Source: Candidatus Caldarchaeum subterraneum (GTDB lineage Archaea > Thermoproteota > Nitrososphaeria_A > Caldarchaeales > Caldarchaeaceae). From it: a stretch of 64,000 bases of DNA. Positions within the stretch are counted from its first letter, which is position 1; each line of letters starts with the position of its first letter. Under the pieces are notes generated by a model. It saw only the letters and a program-made list of their open reading frames with translations, did not search any database and was not told the DNA's origin. The position numbers and the translations under genes are program-made. Location: positions 36,233 to 100,232 of the forward strand of contig BA000048.1 in NCBI GenBank assembly GCA_000270325.1, read 5' to 3'. Shown one piece after another: positions 42,388-51,852 of this stretch.

Positions 42388-43406
42388 AGCTACCCAAGAT
42401 TGCTGCGGTCATAGCCTTATTGCTGACGGTGTTGATGTTCTTCAACAGCTCCTGGGCTCAGGGCTCTCCGCCCCCCTACATCCAGCCCGGACTCGCCTTC
42501 GTCTACCAGCTTTTTGACCAGAAAACCCAACAAGCTGAAAACGCTTTTCAAAGATACATCATAGAGTCCGTGACATCTCAGGGGATAACAATATCCATCG
42601 TCTCCGACATCACTCAGTCTGGCAGGGTGACCGTTAACCCAAACGGGGAGTTCAAGCCGGGTGAGAGGATAGACCTTTGGATTCCGCCCGGAGTCTCTGC
42701 GGGGGCGCGGTTTAAGATGATGGGTGTGGATGCCGCCGTAATCCAGACAGGCTATGATATTGGGCAGGGGTTGAAGGTAACAGTGGCTGCGTCCACAGAC
42801 CAGTCTATCTTCTGGTTGTTCATAGAGGATGGCCCACAGCCCTACAACCAGTTAAAGGGTCTCTTGCTTGGTATCTTGTTTACTCAGAAGGGAAAAGGTC
42901 TCGCGTTGGTTAACATCGAGCAGGCGGGTGCCGTGACAACCACGTCCACCTACAGCACTACAACAAGGGCTACAACAGCGAGGCCTGTGACGACCACCAG
43001 AACAGCTGTGACCGGGGATAGAACCGAGACCGTTGTCGAGACTGAGACGGTTACCGAGACTGTGGTGGTGACCAGAACTGTTCAAACCGTTTCTACCTAT
43101 ACTACTACATCAACCTCATCAGTGAGCGTTCAAGCCGAAGGCCCTGCGGCCGGTATACCCTTGACCGTGGCCATACCTGTTGCCGCAGTCATCATAGGCG
43201 GTGGAATTTTCTTCGTGAGGTCAAGGAGGAGGCCTTTGCCGCCTACATATCCCTACCCAGCCTATCCACCTCCACCACCATATCCATCACCTTCGCCACA
43301 GCCGCCGCAGCAATTTATCCAGCCTGTTGGAGCCTGCCCAGCATGTCGGTTCCCACTATATCCCGGAGAATACATGTGTAGGAGGTGCGGATACCGTGTC
43401 GCATAA
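42384..43406 (+). CDS. Secreted, membrane-anchored protein with Thr-rich stalk and cytoplasmic zinc ribbon
   Basis: The ATG at 42384 overlaps the previous stop and gives a 340-residue protein with a signal peptide (AAVIALLLTVLMFFNSSWA). A ~160-residue beta-rich extracellular domain and a Thr/Val-rich stalk (TTSTYSTTTRATTARP and TETVTETVVVTRTV) follow. Then come a membrane helix (GIPLTVAIPVAAVIIGGGIFFV), a proline/tyrosine-rich cytoplasmic stretch, and a terminal zinc ribbon (CPACRFPLYPGEYMCRRCG). The combination of extracellular domain, stalk and cytoplasmic zinc ribbon suggests a surface sensor or scaffold. No known family is recognised. It overlaps the M6-like protease gene by 11 bp. Confidence 0.75.
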   Translation: MKLPKIAAVIALLLTVLMFFNSSWAQGSPPPYIQPGLAFVYQLFDQKTQQAENAFQRYIIESVTSQGITISIVSDITQSGRVTVNPNGEFKPGERIDLWIPPGVSAGARFKMMGVDAAVIQTGYDIGQGLKVTVAASTDQSIFWLFIEDGPQPYNQLKGLLLGILFTQKGKGLALVNIEQAGAVTTTSTYSTTTRATTARPVTTTRTAVTGDRTETVVETETVTETVVVTRTVQTVSTYTTTSTSSVSVQAEGPAAGIPLTVAIPVAAVIIGGGIFFVRSRRRPLPPTYPYPAYPPPPPYPSPSPQPPQQFIQPVGACPACRFPLYPGEYMCRRCGYRVA

Positions 43407-45027
43407 AACATATGCCGCGTTACTGGCTTTTCTAATGATTGCTGTAATGATTTATCCCGTCACGGGGCAGGAGGAGTTTGAATGGAATCGGCAGATACCG
43501 TTTCTAGGGGCGCAGCCTACTCTAGTCCTCCTGGTTCAGTTTAGCGACGTGAAGCTAAGCATCTCGAGGACACAGGCTGAGCAGATTGTGAAGATAGTTG
43601 ACAGCTTTGTTAGAGATGCATCATATGGCAAGACATGGCTGGAATACACGATTCATCCAAAGGTGATAACGCTGCCTAAACCCATGTCCTACTACGGTGG
43701 ACCATCCGCCGGTGCACAGCGTGGAGACGACAACCAAAGAATTTTGGAGTTTCATCTAACAACTATACAGCTAGCCAAGAAGGATGGGGTAGACCTAAGC
43801 CAATACAAACACGTGATAACGATTCACGCGGGAAAAGATGAAGCAACGGGCGGCTCAGCAAACGACATCTGGAGCCACTGCAACTGTGTAGCCCCAAAGA
43901 TTCTCTATTTTTTGATCGAGCAGTACGGATTCGACACTGTAGAATCAGAGTTGAAGCGGCAGGGATATGATTGGCTGGTTGAACTTTTTATGCATAGGAC
44001 GCGGAACGGCGAGGGTAGATTGCTTTCGGGAATAGAGACTGTCGCCGAGTACGATTTTCCATCTGTTATGGCTCATGAATTCACCCACAGCATGTGGATA
44101 TCTGACCTCTATGTTTACGCCAAAGACGGTTATAGCACGGGGAGCGAGGTCGGCATATGGACTAACATGGACGCCGGCTCATTCTTTGACCCGCCAGTGG
44201 ACATAGACGGCTGGAGCAAGTATCTTCTGGGCTGGGTGGAGGCCATAACAGTTGAAAAAGACGGAGAATACACTATTCATACTCTCGACAAACCCGATGA
44301 GCCACACGCCCTCATCATGCCGATAAACGACAAAGAATACTATTTTATACATGCACGTAGGCCTGTGAAGAATGATGCGGCGCTGCCAGGGCCAGGCATC
44401 CTAGTCATGAAAGTAAACAAATTCAAAAACCGGAATGTTGAGGGGGAGCCTTTTATGGCGCAGCTTTTCGACGCAAACCCAGACACCCCAAGAGAATGCG
44501 AACAATATGCGACCGGATTCAGAGACCCGCGTAGTTTTATGACTTTGTGTGTGAAGTTTGACGCACCTTTCTACGGCCCAGATGGCTACAGCGCTACATG
44601 GGTCTCAAAAGTTGCTGGCGGCCGAACGTATGGAACTTATCAGTTAAACTTGGCTAACTCCGAGTATGTGACGGAGGAGGGTTTCAGGATTTCTGTGTTG
44701 TCGTTTGATGAGAGCGCGGGTGTGGCGAGGATAAGGGTGTCGCTTGGTGGCCAGCCTCAAGAGGAGGGCGGTGAAACAACCGTTGTCACCTTAACACGAA
44801 CAGTCACCGGAACAGCCACTGAGACACTCTACACGACCACCACCATCGTCGGAACAGAGACAAGAACAGTCGTCGTCACCGTAACAACAACCCAGCTCCC
44901 AGTCTCAACAGGAGAAGAATACATCTCAATAGCCATTATACTTGCCGCACTCCTCTTCACAGTAGCGATAATCGCGTTGGGCCGAAGAAGACCAAGGATG
45001 CCTCCACCGCCGCCCCCTGCATGGTAG
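43396..45027 (+). CDS. M6-like (immune-inhibitor-A type) surface metalloprotease
   Basis: GTG 43396 is chosen: GGAGGTG (43381-43387) is 8 nt upstream and a signal peptide follows directly (YAALLAFLMIAVMIYPVTG). The ~543-residue protein has the zinc site MAHEFTHSMWISDLY (HExxHxxxxxD, as in M6 peptidases), a downstream NMDAGSFFDPP turn region, a beta-rich C-terminal domain, a Thr/Val-rich stalk (TLTRTVTGTATETLYTTTT), a membrane helix and a short RRRPRMPPPPPPAW tail. It is predicted to digest proteins outside the cell while anchored. Stalk and tail resemble those of the preceding gene product. Confidence 0.8.
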   Translation: MSHKTYAALLAFLMIAVMIYPVTGQEEFEWNRQIPFLGAQPTLVLLVQFSDVKLSISRTQAEQIVKIVDSFVRDASYGKTWLEYTIHPKVITLPKPMSYYGGPSAGAQRGDDNQRILEFHLTTIQLAKKDGVDLSQYKHVITIHAGKDEATGGSANDIWSHCNCVAPKILYFLIEQYGFDTVESELKRQGYDWLVELFMHRTRNGEGRLLSGIETVAEYDFPSVMAHEFTHSMWISDLYVYAKDGYSTGSEVGIWTNMDAGSFFDPPVDIDGWSKYLLGWVEAITVEKDGEYTIHTLDKPDEPHALIMPINDKEYYFIHARRPVKNDAALPGPGILVMKVNKFKNRNVEGEPFMAQLFDANPDTPRECEQYATGFRDPRSFMTLCVKFDAPFYGPDGYSATWVSKVAGGRTYGTYQLNLANSEYVTEEGFRISVLSFDESAGVARIRVSLGGQPQEEGGETTVVTLTRTVTGTATETLYTTTTIVGTETRTVVVTVTTTQLPVSTGEEYISIAIILAALLFTVAIIALGRRRPRMPPPPPPAW

Positions 45028-45076
45028 CTGTCGATGATGTTTATATCAACCATGTCCCGCTGAGATAGCGGAAAAA

Positions 45077-45931
45077 TTGGCTGGAAAACCCGTCATCGAG
45101 ATTGCTTTTGACACTCCACGGATGGAGGAGAAGCTGCTGGCCAAGGCTGTGACCGCAAAAGGCGCCGAACTCCGGCTGACAAACGTCAAACAGAATGTCT
45201 TCACCCTCCAGAAAACCTCTCTAGATGTCTGTCTCGTGCGATGCGTCTCCCTCTACAGCGCCATACACACAGCAGCCTTGAGAGAGGGCTCAGGAGTCCG
45301 CAGCATAAACAGCTCCGAAGCCATTTACCTAGCCGGCGACAAGGTCTTGACAGTTTCGAGACTCAAGTCGGCGAACCTGCCTATCCCGAGGACAGCTGTG
45401 GGACTGAACACGAGAGCGGCTGAAAAGGCCTTGGAGAAAGTGGGGTTTCCCGCCGTCGACAAACCGCCCATCGGAAGCTGGGGAAGGCTCATCGCCCTCG
45501 TACGAGACATCGACGACTTCAAGCTCGTCGCCGAACACCGCGAAATGTTGCCCAGCGGCTACATGAAAACCCACATCATACAGGAATACATCGACCTGCC
45601 GAACCGCGACATCAGAACTCTCGTCGTAGGCGATGAGGTCGTTGGAGCAATCTATCGTTACAGGGCTTCAAACGACTGGAGGACAAACGTAGCACTCGGC
45701 GGAGAACCTGTTCAAGCATTTCTCAACGACGAGCTCGTGGAGATAAGCCTCAGGGCCGCGAAAGCGGTGAAGGGTGATGTTGTAAGCATAGATGTCTTCG
45801 AGACAACGGATGGCAGCTACCTCGTCAACGAGGTCAACGGCGTCCCCGAGTTCAAGGGACTGATGAAGGCAACAGGAGTAAACGTTCCCGAGAAAATCAT
45901 CGACTACGTGATTGCCTCAACAAGAAGATAG
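45077..45931 (+). CDS. lysX: LysX/ArgX-type ATP-grasp ligase
   Basis: A 284-residue RimK-like ATP-grasp enzyme that couples the amino-group carrier protein LysW to alpha-aminoadipate or glutamate, protecting the amino group in lysine/arginine synthesis. Seen: ATP-binding FPAVDKPPIGSWGRLIALV, IIQEYIDLPNRDIRTLVVGD, and the metal-binding end YLVNEVNGVPEFKGL. The form VNGVPEFKG differs from the VNHTxEFK of lysine-specific LysX and fits glutamate-using (ArgX) or dual-function forms; this is from memory. LysW and the other pathway genes are not beside it. Start is a TTG. Confidence 0.82.
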   Translation: MAGKPVIEIAFDTPRMEEKLLAKAVTAKGAELRLTNVKQNVFTLQKTSLDVCLVRCVSLYSAIHTAALREGSGVRSINSSEAIYLAGDKVLTVSRLKSANLPIPRTAVGLNTRAAEKALEKVGFPAVDKPPIGSWGRLIALVRDIDDFKLVAEHREMLPSGYMKTHIIQEYIDLPNRDIRTLVVGDEVVGAIYRYRASNDWRTNVALGGEPVQAFLNDELVEISLRAAKAVKGDVVSIDVFETTDGSYLVNEVNGVPEFKGLMKATGVNVPEKIIDYVIASTRR

Positions 45932-46427
45932 CGCGGGTTCTACATCCATCGCATAGCTCGCCGCTTTTCGAGTCAACCTCGGCGACAGAGTTGCTGAAAC
46001 TCATGACACAGTATCTTGCGCTGCAGTGCCCCAGACCAATCAAGTGCCCAACCTCGTGAACAGCCTCCTTCAAAACCCTTTCAAGTAGCAGAGACCTCCC
46101 AGACCCACCAACTTCTACAGCGGGCTTCAGCCTATGGATTGAAAGAACACCGACGGGTGGAGGAGCATATCCGAAGACAAAATTCAGGCCCTCGACATAA
46201 AGGTCTCTATCTGTGAGGATGAGGACAAGCGACCCCTCGGCATGCATATGCTTCACAAGTTTTTCCGCGTTATACTGCCGTCTCTGAGGGTTCCAAGCCT
46301 TCTCGGCAAAAGACACAAAACCATTCTCAACAAAGACATCAAACCCATAAACCTCCGCAATCCTCGCCGCGGCAGCCGAACCGAGTCCCTCGTCGCCCGT
46401 CTCATTCAAAACCTTTAATCGCAACAT
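45897..46427 (-). CDS. amzA: Archaemetzincin
   Basis: A zinc metalloprotease of the metzincin clan. The motif HEVGHLIGLGHCSARYCVMSFS contains HExxHxxGxxH, the following Cys, and the Met-turn. A further CDGC completes the second zinc site typical of archaemetzincins. The frame runs upstream to 46574, but that would overlap the divergent kinase gene. The ATG at 46427 gives 176 residues, the usual size. NPQRRQYNAEKLV is also a family segment. Its 3' end overlaps the convergent lysX gene by 35 bp. Confidence 0.9.
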   Translation of the reverse strand: MLRLKVLNETGDEGLGSAAAARIAEVYGFDVFVENGFVSFAEKAWNPQRRQYNAEKLVKHMHAEGSLVLILTDRDLYVEGLNFVFGYAPPPVGVLSIHRLKPAVEVGGSGRSLLLERVLKEAVHEVGHLIGLGHCSARYCVMSFSNSVAEVDSKSGELCDGCRTRAIFLLRQSRSR

Positions 46428-46449
46428 CTCCAACAACCCGCGGGAAAGG

Positions 46450-47025
46450 ATGATAATATGGGTGACGGGGACTCCGGGGGTAGGCAAGACAACCACGGGT
46501 AGAATGCTTGCAAAACGTCTCGGAATAGGTTTCATAGACCTTCCCGAATTCGTATCAGCGAACAACCTGTACACGGAGAGGCTGGGGGACGGTACGATGG
46601 TTGTCGACCCACGGAGGCTTGAACGTCATCTATCTAGAAATGTTAAGGAGGATACGGTCATAGCGGGACACATCACGGTCAGGGTCCGAGGACATGAAAC
46701 AAGATGCATAGTTCTCCGACTCAACCCTCTCCAGCTCAGGAAAAGGCTTGAGGAAAGAGGCTACAGCGTCGAGAAGGTCGCGGAAAACGTGGAGGCAGAG
46801 TTTCTCGGAGTGGTTTACCTCGACGCGATACGTGTGTTCGGGAAGAACCGTGTAAGCCAGATAGATGTGACTGGGAAAGAGGCTAGCGATGTGGTTAACC
46901 GATGTGTTGATGTCTTGGAGGGAAGAGATGCTGGCGATGATGTTGAGTGGATGAGCCGCTTAGATGAAGACATCCTCTCTCAGCTTTTACGCTATCTCTC
47001 AACAGCCAAAACCAGAGGATTGTGA
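46450..47025 (+). CDS. Adenylate kinase 6/Fap7-type NMP kinase
   Basis: A 191-residue P-loop kinase of the AK6/Fap7 family. P-loop GTPGVGKTTTGRMLA, IDLPEFVSANNLY, and a lid region followed by the NVEAEFLGVVYLDA helix typical of this family. Eukaryotic and archaeal Fap7 assists late small-subunit maturation together with uS11/eS26-type proteins. Its position immediately before the ABCE1 gene, with Dim2-like KH and RIO1 nearby, supports that role. Confidence 0.88.
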   Translation: MIIWVTGTPGVGKTTTGRMLAKRLGIGFIDLPEFVSANNLYTERLGDGTMVVDPRRLERHLSRNVKEDTVIAGHITVRVRGHETRCIVLRLNPLQLRKRLEERGYSVEKVAENVEAEFLGVVYLDAIRVFGKNRVSQIDVTGKEASDVVNRCVDVLEGRDAGDDVEWMSRLDEDILSQLLRYLSTAKTRGL

Positions 47026-47093
47026 TATCTTTTTTACCGGCTGGCGGCGTTATGCGTCGCAGAAACCTTTCCTGGGATGGGTGGGTGATGTAG

Positions 47094-48881
47094 ATGGTTT
47101 CCGACCACCGTGTCGCGGTCCTCGACAGAGACAGATGCGACTCGAAAAAATGCGGAAACTGGCCATGCATAACCTACTGCCCACCCGTCCGAAACAACAT
47201 CGAAGCCATCAAAATGGGGGAAGACGGCTTCCCGATAATCAGCGAAACACTCTGCATAAGCTGCGGAATCTGTGTAAAGAAATGCCCCTTCGAAGCCATC
47301 ACGATAATCAACCTTCCCACCGAGCTACGTGAAGACGTGGCCCACCACTATGGCGTCAACAAGTTCAAGCTCTTCCGACTACCCTATCCCGAGGCCGGCA
47401 AAGTCGTCGGCCTACTCGGCAAAAACGGCATAGGAAAATCAACCGCTCTTAAGATACTCGCTGGACAGCTTGTCCCCAATTTCGGCATACTCGACAGACC
47501 TGTTACATGGGAGGAGGCTTCACGGTTTTTCAGAGGCTCGCTCATCCAAGAACATCTCAGCAGCATCTCAAAGGGAAAGTCCAAGGTCTCATACAAGCCT
47601 CAAAACATAGCCGAGATACCTAAGGTGGTTACGGGAACGGTTAAACAGGTTTTGAGCAGGCTCGGCGACGCCGCAGCCGTGGAGGAGGTGATGGAGAAGC
47701 TGGAGCTGACGAAGCTCAGCGACCGCGACATCCGTTTCCTCAGCGGCGGAGAGCTGCAGAGGCTCGCCATAGCCGCATGCCTCCTCAGAAAAGCAGACGT
47801 TTACATCCTCGATGAACCATCCAGCTTTCTCGACATTAGGCAGAGGCTGAGGATGGTTGAGGCTGTGCGAAACGCTCTACGCGACAACGTCAAAATCGTC
47901 GTGGCCGACCATGACCTAGCGGTTCTCGACTACTTCTCCGACACGATTTTCCTCTTCTACGGCGAGCCATCTGTCTACGGTGTCGTCGCAGGCCCTTACG
48001 GGGTGAGAGAAGGCATCAACATCTTCATCGAGGGATACATTCCCGACGAGAACATGAGGTTCAGGAGCGAGCGTATAGATTTTCAGGTGAAGCCTCCGAC
48101 ACGTGAACAGACAAGCTCCGAGAAGCTTGTGTGGCCCAGTTTCACCAAAACTTTTGAAGGGTTTAGGCTCGAGGTGGAGGAGGGCTGGGTCTACAGAGGC
48201 GAGGTGCTCGGCATCGTCGGCCCCAACGGCATAGGTAAAACCACTTTTGCATCAATAATCGCAGGCGTGCAGGAGACCGACCAAGGCTTCACCTTCGACC
48301 CAAAGGCTGTAAGCTACAAGCCACAGTATCCGCAGGCCGACGACAGAACAGTTGAAGAACATCTCAGAGAAGCCGCGGGACAGGAGTATGACACCTCGCT
48401 CTACCAATCCCTTATACTCAGACCCTTCGGCCTCGAGAAGCTGCTGGAGAAAAACATGAAGGAGCTGAGCGGGGGAGAGCTGCAGAAAGTCGTCGTCGCA
48501 GAGTGTCTCTCGAGAAAAGCCGACATCTATGTCCTAGATGAGCCGAGCGCCTTTCTCGACGTCGAGGAGAGATACCATATGGCGAAGATTCTGAAAAGGC
48601 TGGCTTTGGAGAAAAAAGTGTATGTTCTATTGGTTGAGCATGATTTCACGGTCCTCGACTTCGCGTCATCGGCTCTCATGGTTTTTAGCGGCGAGCCTGG
48701 TGTAGCGGGTCACGGCCTCAGCCCAACAGACCTCAGAACAGGTTTCAACATGTTCCTTGAGCAAATGGACGTCAGTTTCCGCCGCGATCAGACCACTAAA
48801 CGCCCCCGCATCAACAAGAGAGACAGCCAGCTCCACAGGCTCCAGAAAAAGATGGGCGAATACTACTACCTCTCCACTTGA
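47094..48881 (+). CDS. ABCE1/Rli1 ribosome-recycling ATPase
   Basis: A 595-residue soluble twin-ATPase that splits ribosomes after termination and acts in small-subunit maturation. The N-terminal iron-sulfur domain has CDSKKCGNWPCITYCPPVR and CISCGICVKKCPFEAI. NBD1 has GKNGIGKST and LSGGELQRLAIA; NBD2 has GPNGIGKTT and LSGGELQKVVVA. Walker B sites YILDEPSSFLD and YVLDEPSAFLD are intact. Normal length. It follows the AK6/Fap7-like gene by 68 bp on the same strand. Confidence 0.97.
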   Translation: MVSDHRVAVLDRDRCDSKKCGNWPCITYCPPVRNNIEAIKMGEDGFPIISETLCISCGICVKKCPFEAITIINLPTELREDVAHHYGVNKFKLFRLPYPEAGKVVGLLGKNGIGKSTALKILAGQLVPNFGILDRPVTWEEASRFFRGSLIQEHLSSISKGKSKVSYKPQNIAEIPKVVTGTVKQVLSRLGDAAAVEEVMEKLELTKLSDRDIRFLSGGELQRLAIAACLLRKADVYILDEPSSFLDIRQRLRMVEAVRNALRDNVKIVVADHDLAVLDYFSDTIFLFYGEPSVYGVVAGPYGVREGINIFIEGYIPDENMRFRSERIDFQVKPPTREQTSSEKLVWPSFTKTFEGFRLEVEEGWVYRGEVLGIVGPNGIGKTTFASIIAGVQETDQGFTFDPKAVSYKPQYPQADDRTVEEHLREAAGQEYDTSLYQSLILRPFGLEKLLEKNMKELSGGELQKVVVAECLSRKADIYVLDEPSAFLDVEERYHMAKILKRLALEKKVYVLLVEHDFTVLDFASSALMVFSGEPGVAGHGLSPTDLRTGFNMFLEQMDVSFRRDQTTKRPRINKRDSQLHRLQKKMGEYYYLST

Positions 48882-48930
48882 GGATGTGGGCTAAGGTTTT
48901 ATACCTGCCGTATGTAAAAGCCGATAGGTT

Positions 48931-51111
48931 ATGTCAAGCCCATCACCAACCAGGAAAAAGGAGCTTAGCCTGAGGGTCGCCGAGGCTCGTCAAAGAGACA
49001 TAGGGCGGAAAATAGCCCGCGTCGACAGCCAAGGAATGAAGGAGCTTGAACTAAGCCCCGGCGACTTGATAGAGATTACGGGTAGAAGAAGCACCGTCGC
49101 CATAGTCTGGCCGCCGTACAAAGAGGATGATGGACAGGGAATAATCCGGATAGACGGCGAAATTAGGAGGAACTCGGGAGTCAGCGTGGGCGAATTTGTC
49201 CGCGTAAGCAAAACAACAGCCAAGCCCGCTACGAAGATTGTTCTCGCACCTTTCGAACCTCTCCCCTTCGTGGGCGATTTTGGCAGAATTGTGAGAAGCC
49301 AGCTGCTCAACATGCCGGTTGCAAAAGGCGACATCATAGTGGTCCCCGTTCTTGGAATGGGTGTAGAGCTGAAGGTTAGCTCGACAAGCCCATCGCCCAT
49401 AGTCATGGTTACGGAAAGCACCGTCGTAGAAATCAGCTCCACAACAGCTAAGAGAATCGAGGAAGTTTCAGGCGTCACATACGAGGACATCGGAGGGCTT
49501 CACGACGAGCTACAGCGGATTAGGGAGATGATTGAGCTTCCTCTCAAGCATCCAGAGCTGTTTAGACACCTGGGCATAGAGCCGCCAAAGGGAGTTATAC
49601 TATACGGGCCGCCCGGCACAGGTAAAACACTTATCGCCAAAGCAATAGCAAACGAAACCGGGGCCCATTTCGTCTCCATAAACGGGCCTGAGATAATGAG
49701 CAAGTTCTACGGCGAGTCGGAGGCGCGGTTGAGGGAGGTGTTTCAGGAGGCTGAGCAGAACGCTCCCTCGATAATTTTCATAGATGAATTGGATGCGATT
49801 GCACCGAAGAGAGGCGAGGTCACCGGAGAGGTTGAGCGCAGGGTTGTCTCTCAGCTGTTGACTTTGATGGATGGGCTTAAGAGCCGTGGACAAGTAGTTG
49901 TGATAGGGGCCACAAACCGTATAGAAGCCATCGACCCGGCTCTCCGTAGACCGGGCAGGTTCGACAGAGAAATACGCATAGGTGTCCCCGATAGAAACGG
50001 GAGGAAAGAAATCCTGCTGATACACACGAGACGGATGCCTTTGGCTGAAGACGTCAACATCGACGAACTCGCAGAAATCACTCACGGCTTCGTGGGAGCA
50101 GACATAGCCGCGCTAACACGTGAAGCCGCGATGAACGCTTTGAGAAGATTCCTTCCACAGATAGATTTGGAGAAGGAGGTTATCCCGGCGGAGGTGTTGG
50201 AGAAGATTAAGGTTACGCGTGAGGACTTCGCAAACGCTTTGAGAACCATTCAGCCCTCTGCTCTCAGGGAGGTTGTTCTCGAGATACCTAACGTGAAATG
50301 GGATGACATAGGTGGGCTGGAGAATCTAAAACAGGAGCTAAGGGAAGCGGTTGAATGGCCGCTGAAGTATCCCGATGTGTTTAAACGGCTTGGAATAAGG
50401 CCTCCGCGTGGGATACTGCTCTACGGCCCACCGGGAACGGGAAAAACGCTTCTTGCCAAGGCAGTAGCCACCGAGAGCCAGGCCAACTTCATCAGCGTCA
50501 AGGGCCCCGAGGTATTGTCCAAATGGGTGGGAGAATCGGAGAAAGCGGTTCGCGAAATATTCCGAAAAGCTCGGGAGACAGCGCCCTGCATTATTTTCTT
50601 CGACGAGCTTGACTCTATAGCGCCTCGTAGAGGAATTCACACCGACGCAGGCGTCACCGACCGGATAGTCAACCAGCTGCTCACGGAGATGGATGGGATG
50701 CAGTCCCTCAAGGGAGTGGTTGTCCTCGGAGCAACAAACAGACCCGACATCCTAGACCCAGCGCTCCTCAGGCCTGGGAGGTTTGACAGAGTGCTCTACG
50801 TTCCTCCGCCCGACAAAAACGCCCGACTCGCGATATTCAAGATACATACTAGGGAGATGCCTCTTGACCAGGATGTTGACCTAGAGCAGCTGGCTGCGTT
50901 GACGGAGGGCTACACAGGGGCGGACATCGAGGCGGTGGTGCGGGAGGCCGCGTTGATAGCTGCCCGCGAAAACATCAACGCCCAGGTTGTCTCGATGAGG
51001 CATTTCGGGCTTGCGCTGCAGAAGATTAAGCCGAGTGTGGGCGCTGAGGAGAAGGCTGAGTATGATAGAATAGTCTCCAACTTCAAGAAATCCATGGCAT
51101 ACATCGGATAA
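48931..51111 (+). CDS. cdc48: CDC48/VAT family AAA+ ATPase
   Basis: A 726-residue double-ring unfoldase. N-terminal double-psi-barrel domain ([32 protein letters not shown]). D1 has [29 protein letters not shown] and [11 protein letters not shown]2 has [32 protein letters not shown] and [10 protein letters not shown]. Both rings look catalytically intact. The C-terminus ends KSMAYIG and lacks the final Hb-Tyr-X proteasome-docking motif. A TATA box (TTTTATA, ~48897-48903) sits ~30 nt before the ATG. The next gene, 109 bp downstream, is an ESCRT-III protein. Confidence 0.97.
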   Translation: MSSPSPTRKKELSLRVAEARQRDIGRKIARVDSQGMKELELSPGDLIEITGRRSTVAIVWPPYKEDDGQGIIRIDGEIRRNSGVSVGEFVRVSKTTAKPATKIVLAPFEPLPFVGDFGRIVRSQLLNMPVAKGDIIVVPVLGMGVELKVSSTSPSPIVMVTESTVVEISSTTAKRIEEVSGVTYEDIGGLHDELQRIREMIELPLKHPELFRHLGIEPPKGVILYGPPGTGKTLIAKAIANETGAHFVSINGPEIMSKFYGESEARLREVFQEAEQNAPSIIFIDELDAIAPKRGEVTGEVERRVVSQLLTLMDGLKSRGQVVVIGATNRIEAIDPALRRPGRFDREIRIGVPDRNGRKEILLIHTRRMPLAEDVNIDELAEITHGFVGADIAALTREAAMNALRRFLPQIDLEKEVIPAEVLEKIKVTREDFANALRTIQPSALREVVLEIPNVKWDDIGGLENLKQELREAVEWPLKYPDVFKRLGIRPPRGILLYGPPGTGKTLLAKAVATESQANFISVKGPEVLSKWVGESEKAVREIFRKARETAPCIIFFDELDSIAPRRGIHTDAGVTDRIVNQLLTEMDGMQSLKGVVVLGATNRPDILDPALLRPGRFDRVLYVPPPDKNARLAIFKIHTREMPLDQDVDLEQLAALTEGYTGADIEAVVREAALIAARENINAQVVSMRHFGLALQKIKPSVGAEEKAEYDRIVSNFKKSMAYIG

Positions 51112-51220
51112 CCGAATACAGATGTAACACCCCAGCACTATCCACATATTCTCCAGTGCGTCGAAACGGATCAACCGATAAATACGCCGACGGCAGGCCT
51201 CGCCGCTGAGGTAGGAAAAA

Positions 51221-51841
51221 ATGAAAATGCCTTGGACAAGAGAACCAGCGCAGCAGCCAGCCTACGTCAGACCAGTCAACTACCAAGACCGAATGCTGGA
51301 GATACTGACGCAGCTGAAGATTCAGAACGAGAAGCTGAACCGCACGATTGAGAGGCTGAAGCACAGGGGCAAAGAGCTTTTCGAGCAGTGTGTAAGGGCT
51401 GAGCAGGAGAAGGACACGGCGCGTGCAACAATCTACGCTAACGAGATTGCGCAGCTCCGTAAGATGACGAGAACCCTGCTGGCCAGCCACATGTCGCTCG
51501 ACAAAGTTGTGCTACGGCTTGAGACGGTGAAGGAGTTCGGCGACGTGATGCATGTCCTCGGCCCGGCGACGCAGATAATCAAGCAGGTGCAGCACGAGAT
51601 TTCAGGTATTGTTCCAGAGGTGGCTCACAGCCTTAGAAGAGTCGACGAGATGCTGGAGAGCATCATAATCGAGGCTGGCAACGTAACAGGCGGAAGCGTC
51701 TACGTCTCGCCCTCCGACCCAGAGGCACAGAAAATCATAGAAGAAGCAGCCGAGGTCGCGGCACAGAGGATGAAGAGCAGCTTCCCAGAGCTGCCTGAAA
51801 CCTATCAACACCTCGAGTCAGCCGCCAACAGGGCTGACTAA
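51221..51841 (+). CDS. cdvB: ESCRT-III family protein (CdvB-type)
   Basis: A 206-residue, largely helical protein. The basic N-terminal hairpin (ILTQLKIQNEKLNRTIERLKHRGKEL, given here in two overlapping helices) and KDTARATIYANEIAQLRKM are typical of the Snf7/CdvB core. Later helices (VLRLETVKEFGDVMHVL, IVPEVAHSLRRVDEMLESI) complete the fold. The C-terminal tail (ELPETYQHLESAA) may interact with a Vps4/CdvC MIT domain. It is shorter than the ~260-residue Sulfolobus CdvB. GAGGTAGG at 51208-51215 is the ribosome-binding site. CdvA and CdvC genes are not in the window; CDC48 is directly upstream. Confidence 0.85.
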   Translation: MKMPWTREPAQQPAYVRPVNYQDRMLEILTQLKIQNEKLNRTIERLKHRGKELFEQCVRAEQEKDTARATIYANEIAQLRKMTRTLLASHMSLDKVVLRLETVKEFGDVMHVLGPATQIIKQVQHEISGIVPEVAHSLRRVDEMLESIIIEAGNVTGGSVYVSPSDPEAQKIIEEAAEVAAQRMKSSFPELPETYQHLESAANRAD

Positions 51842-51852
51842 ACACCCCATTT

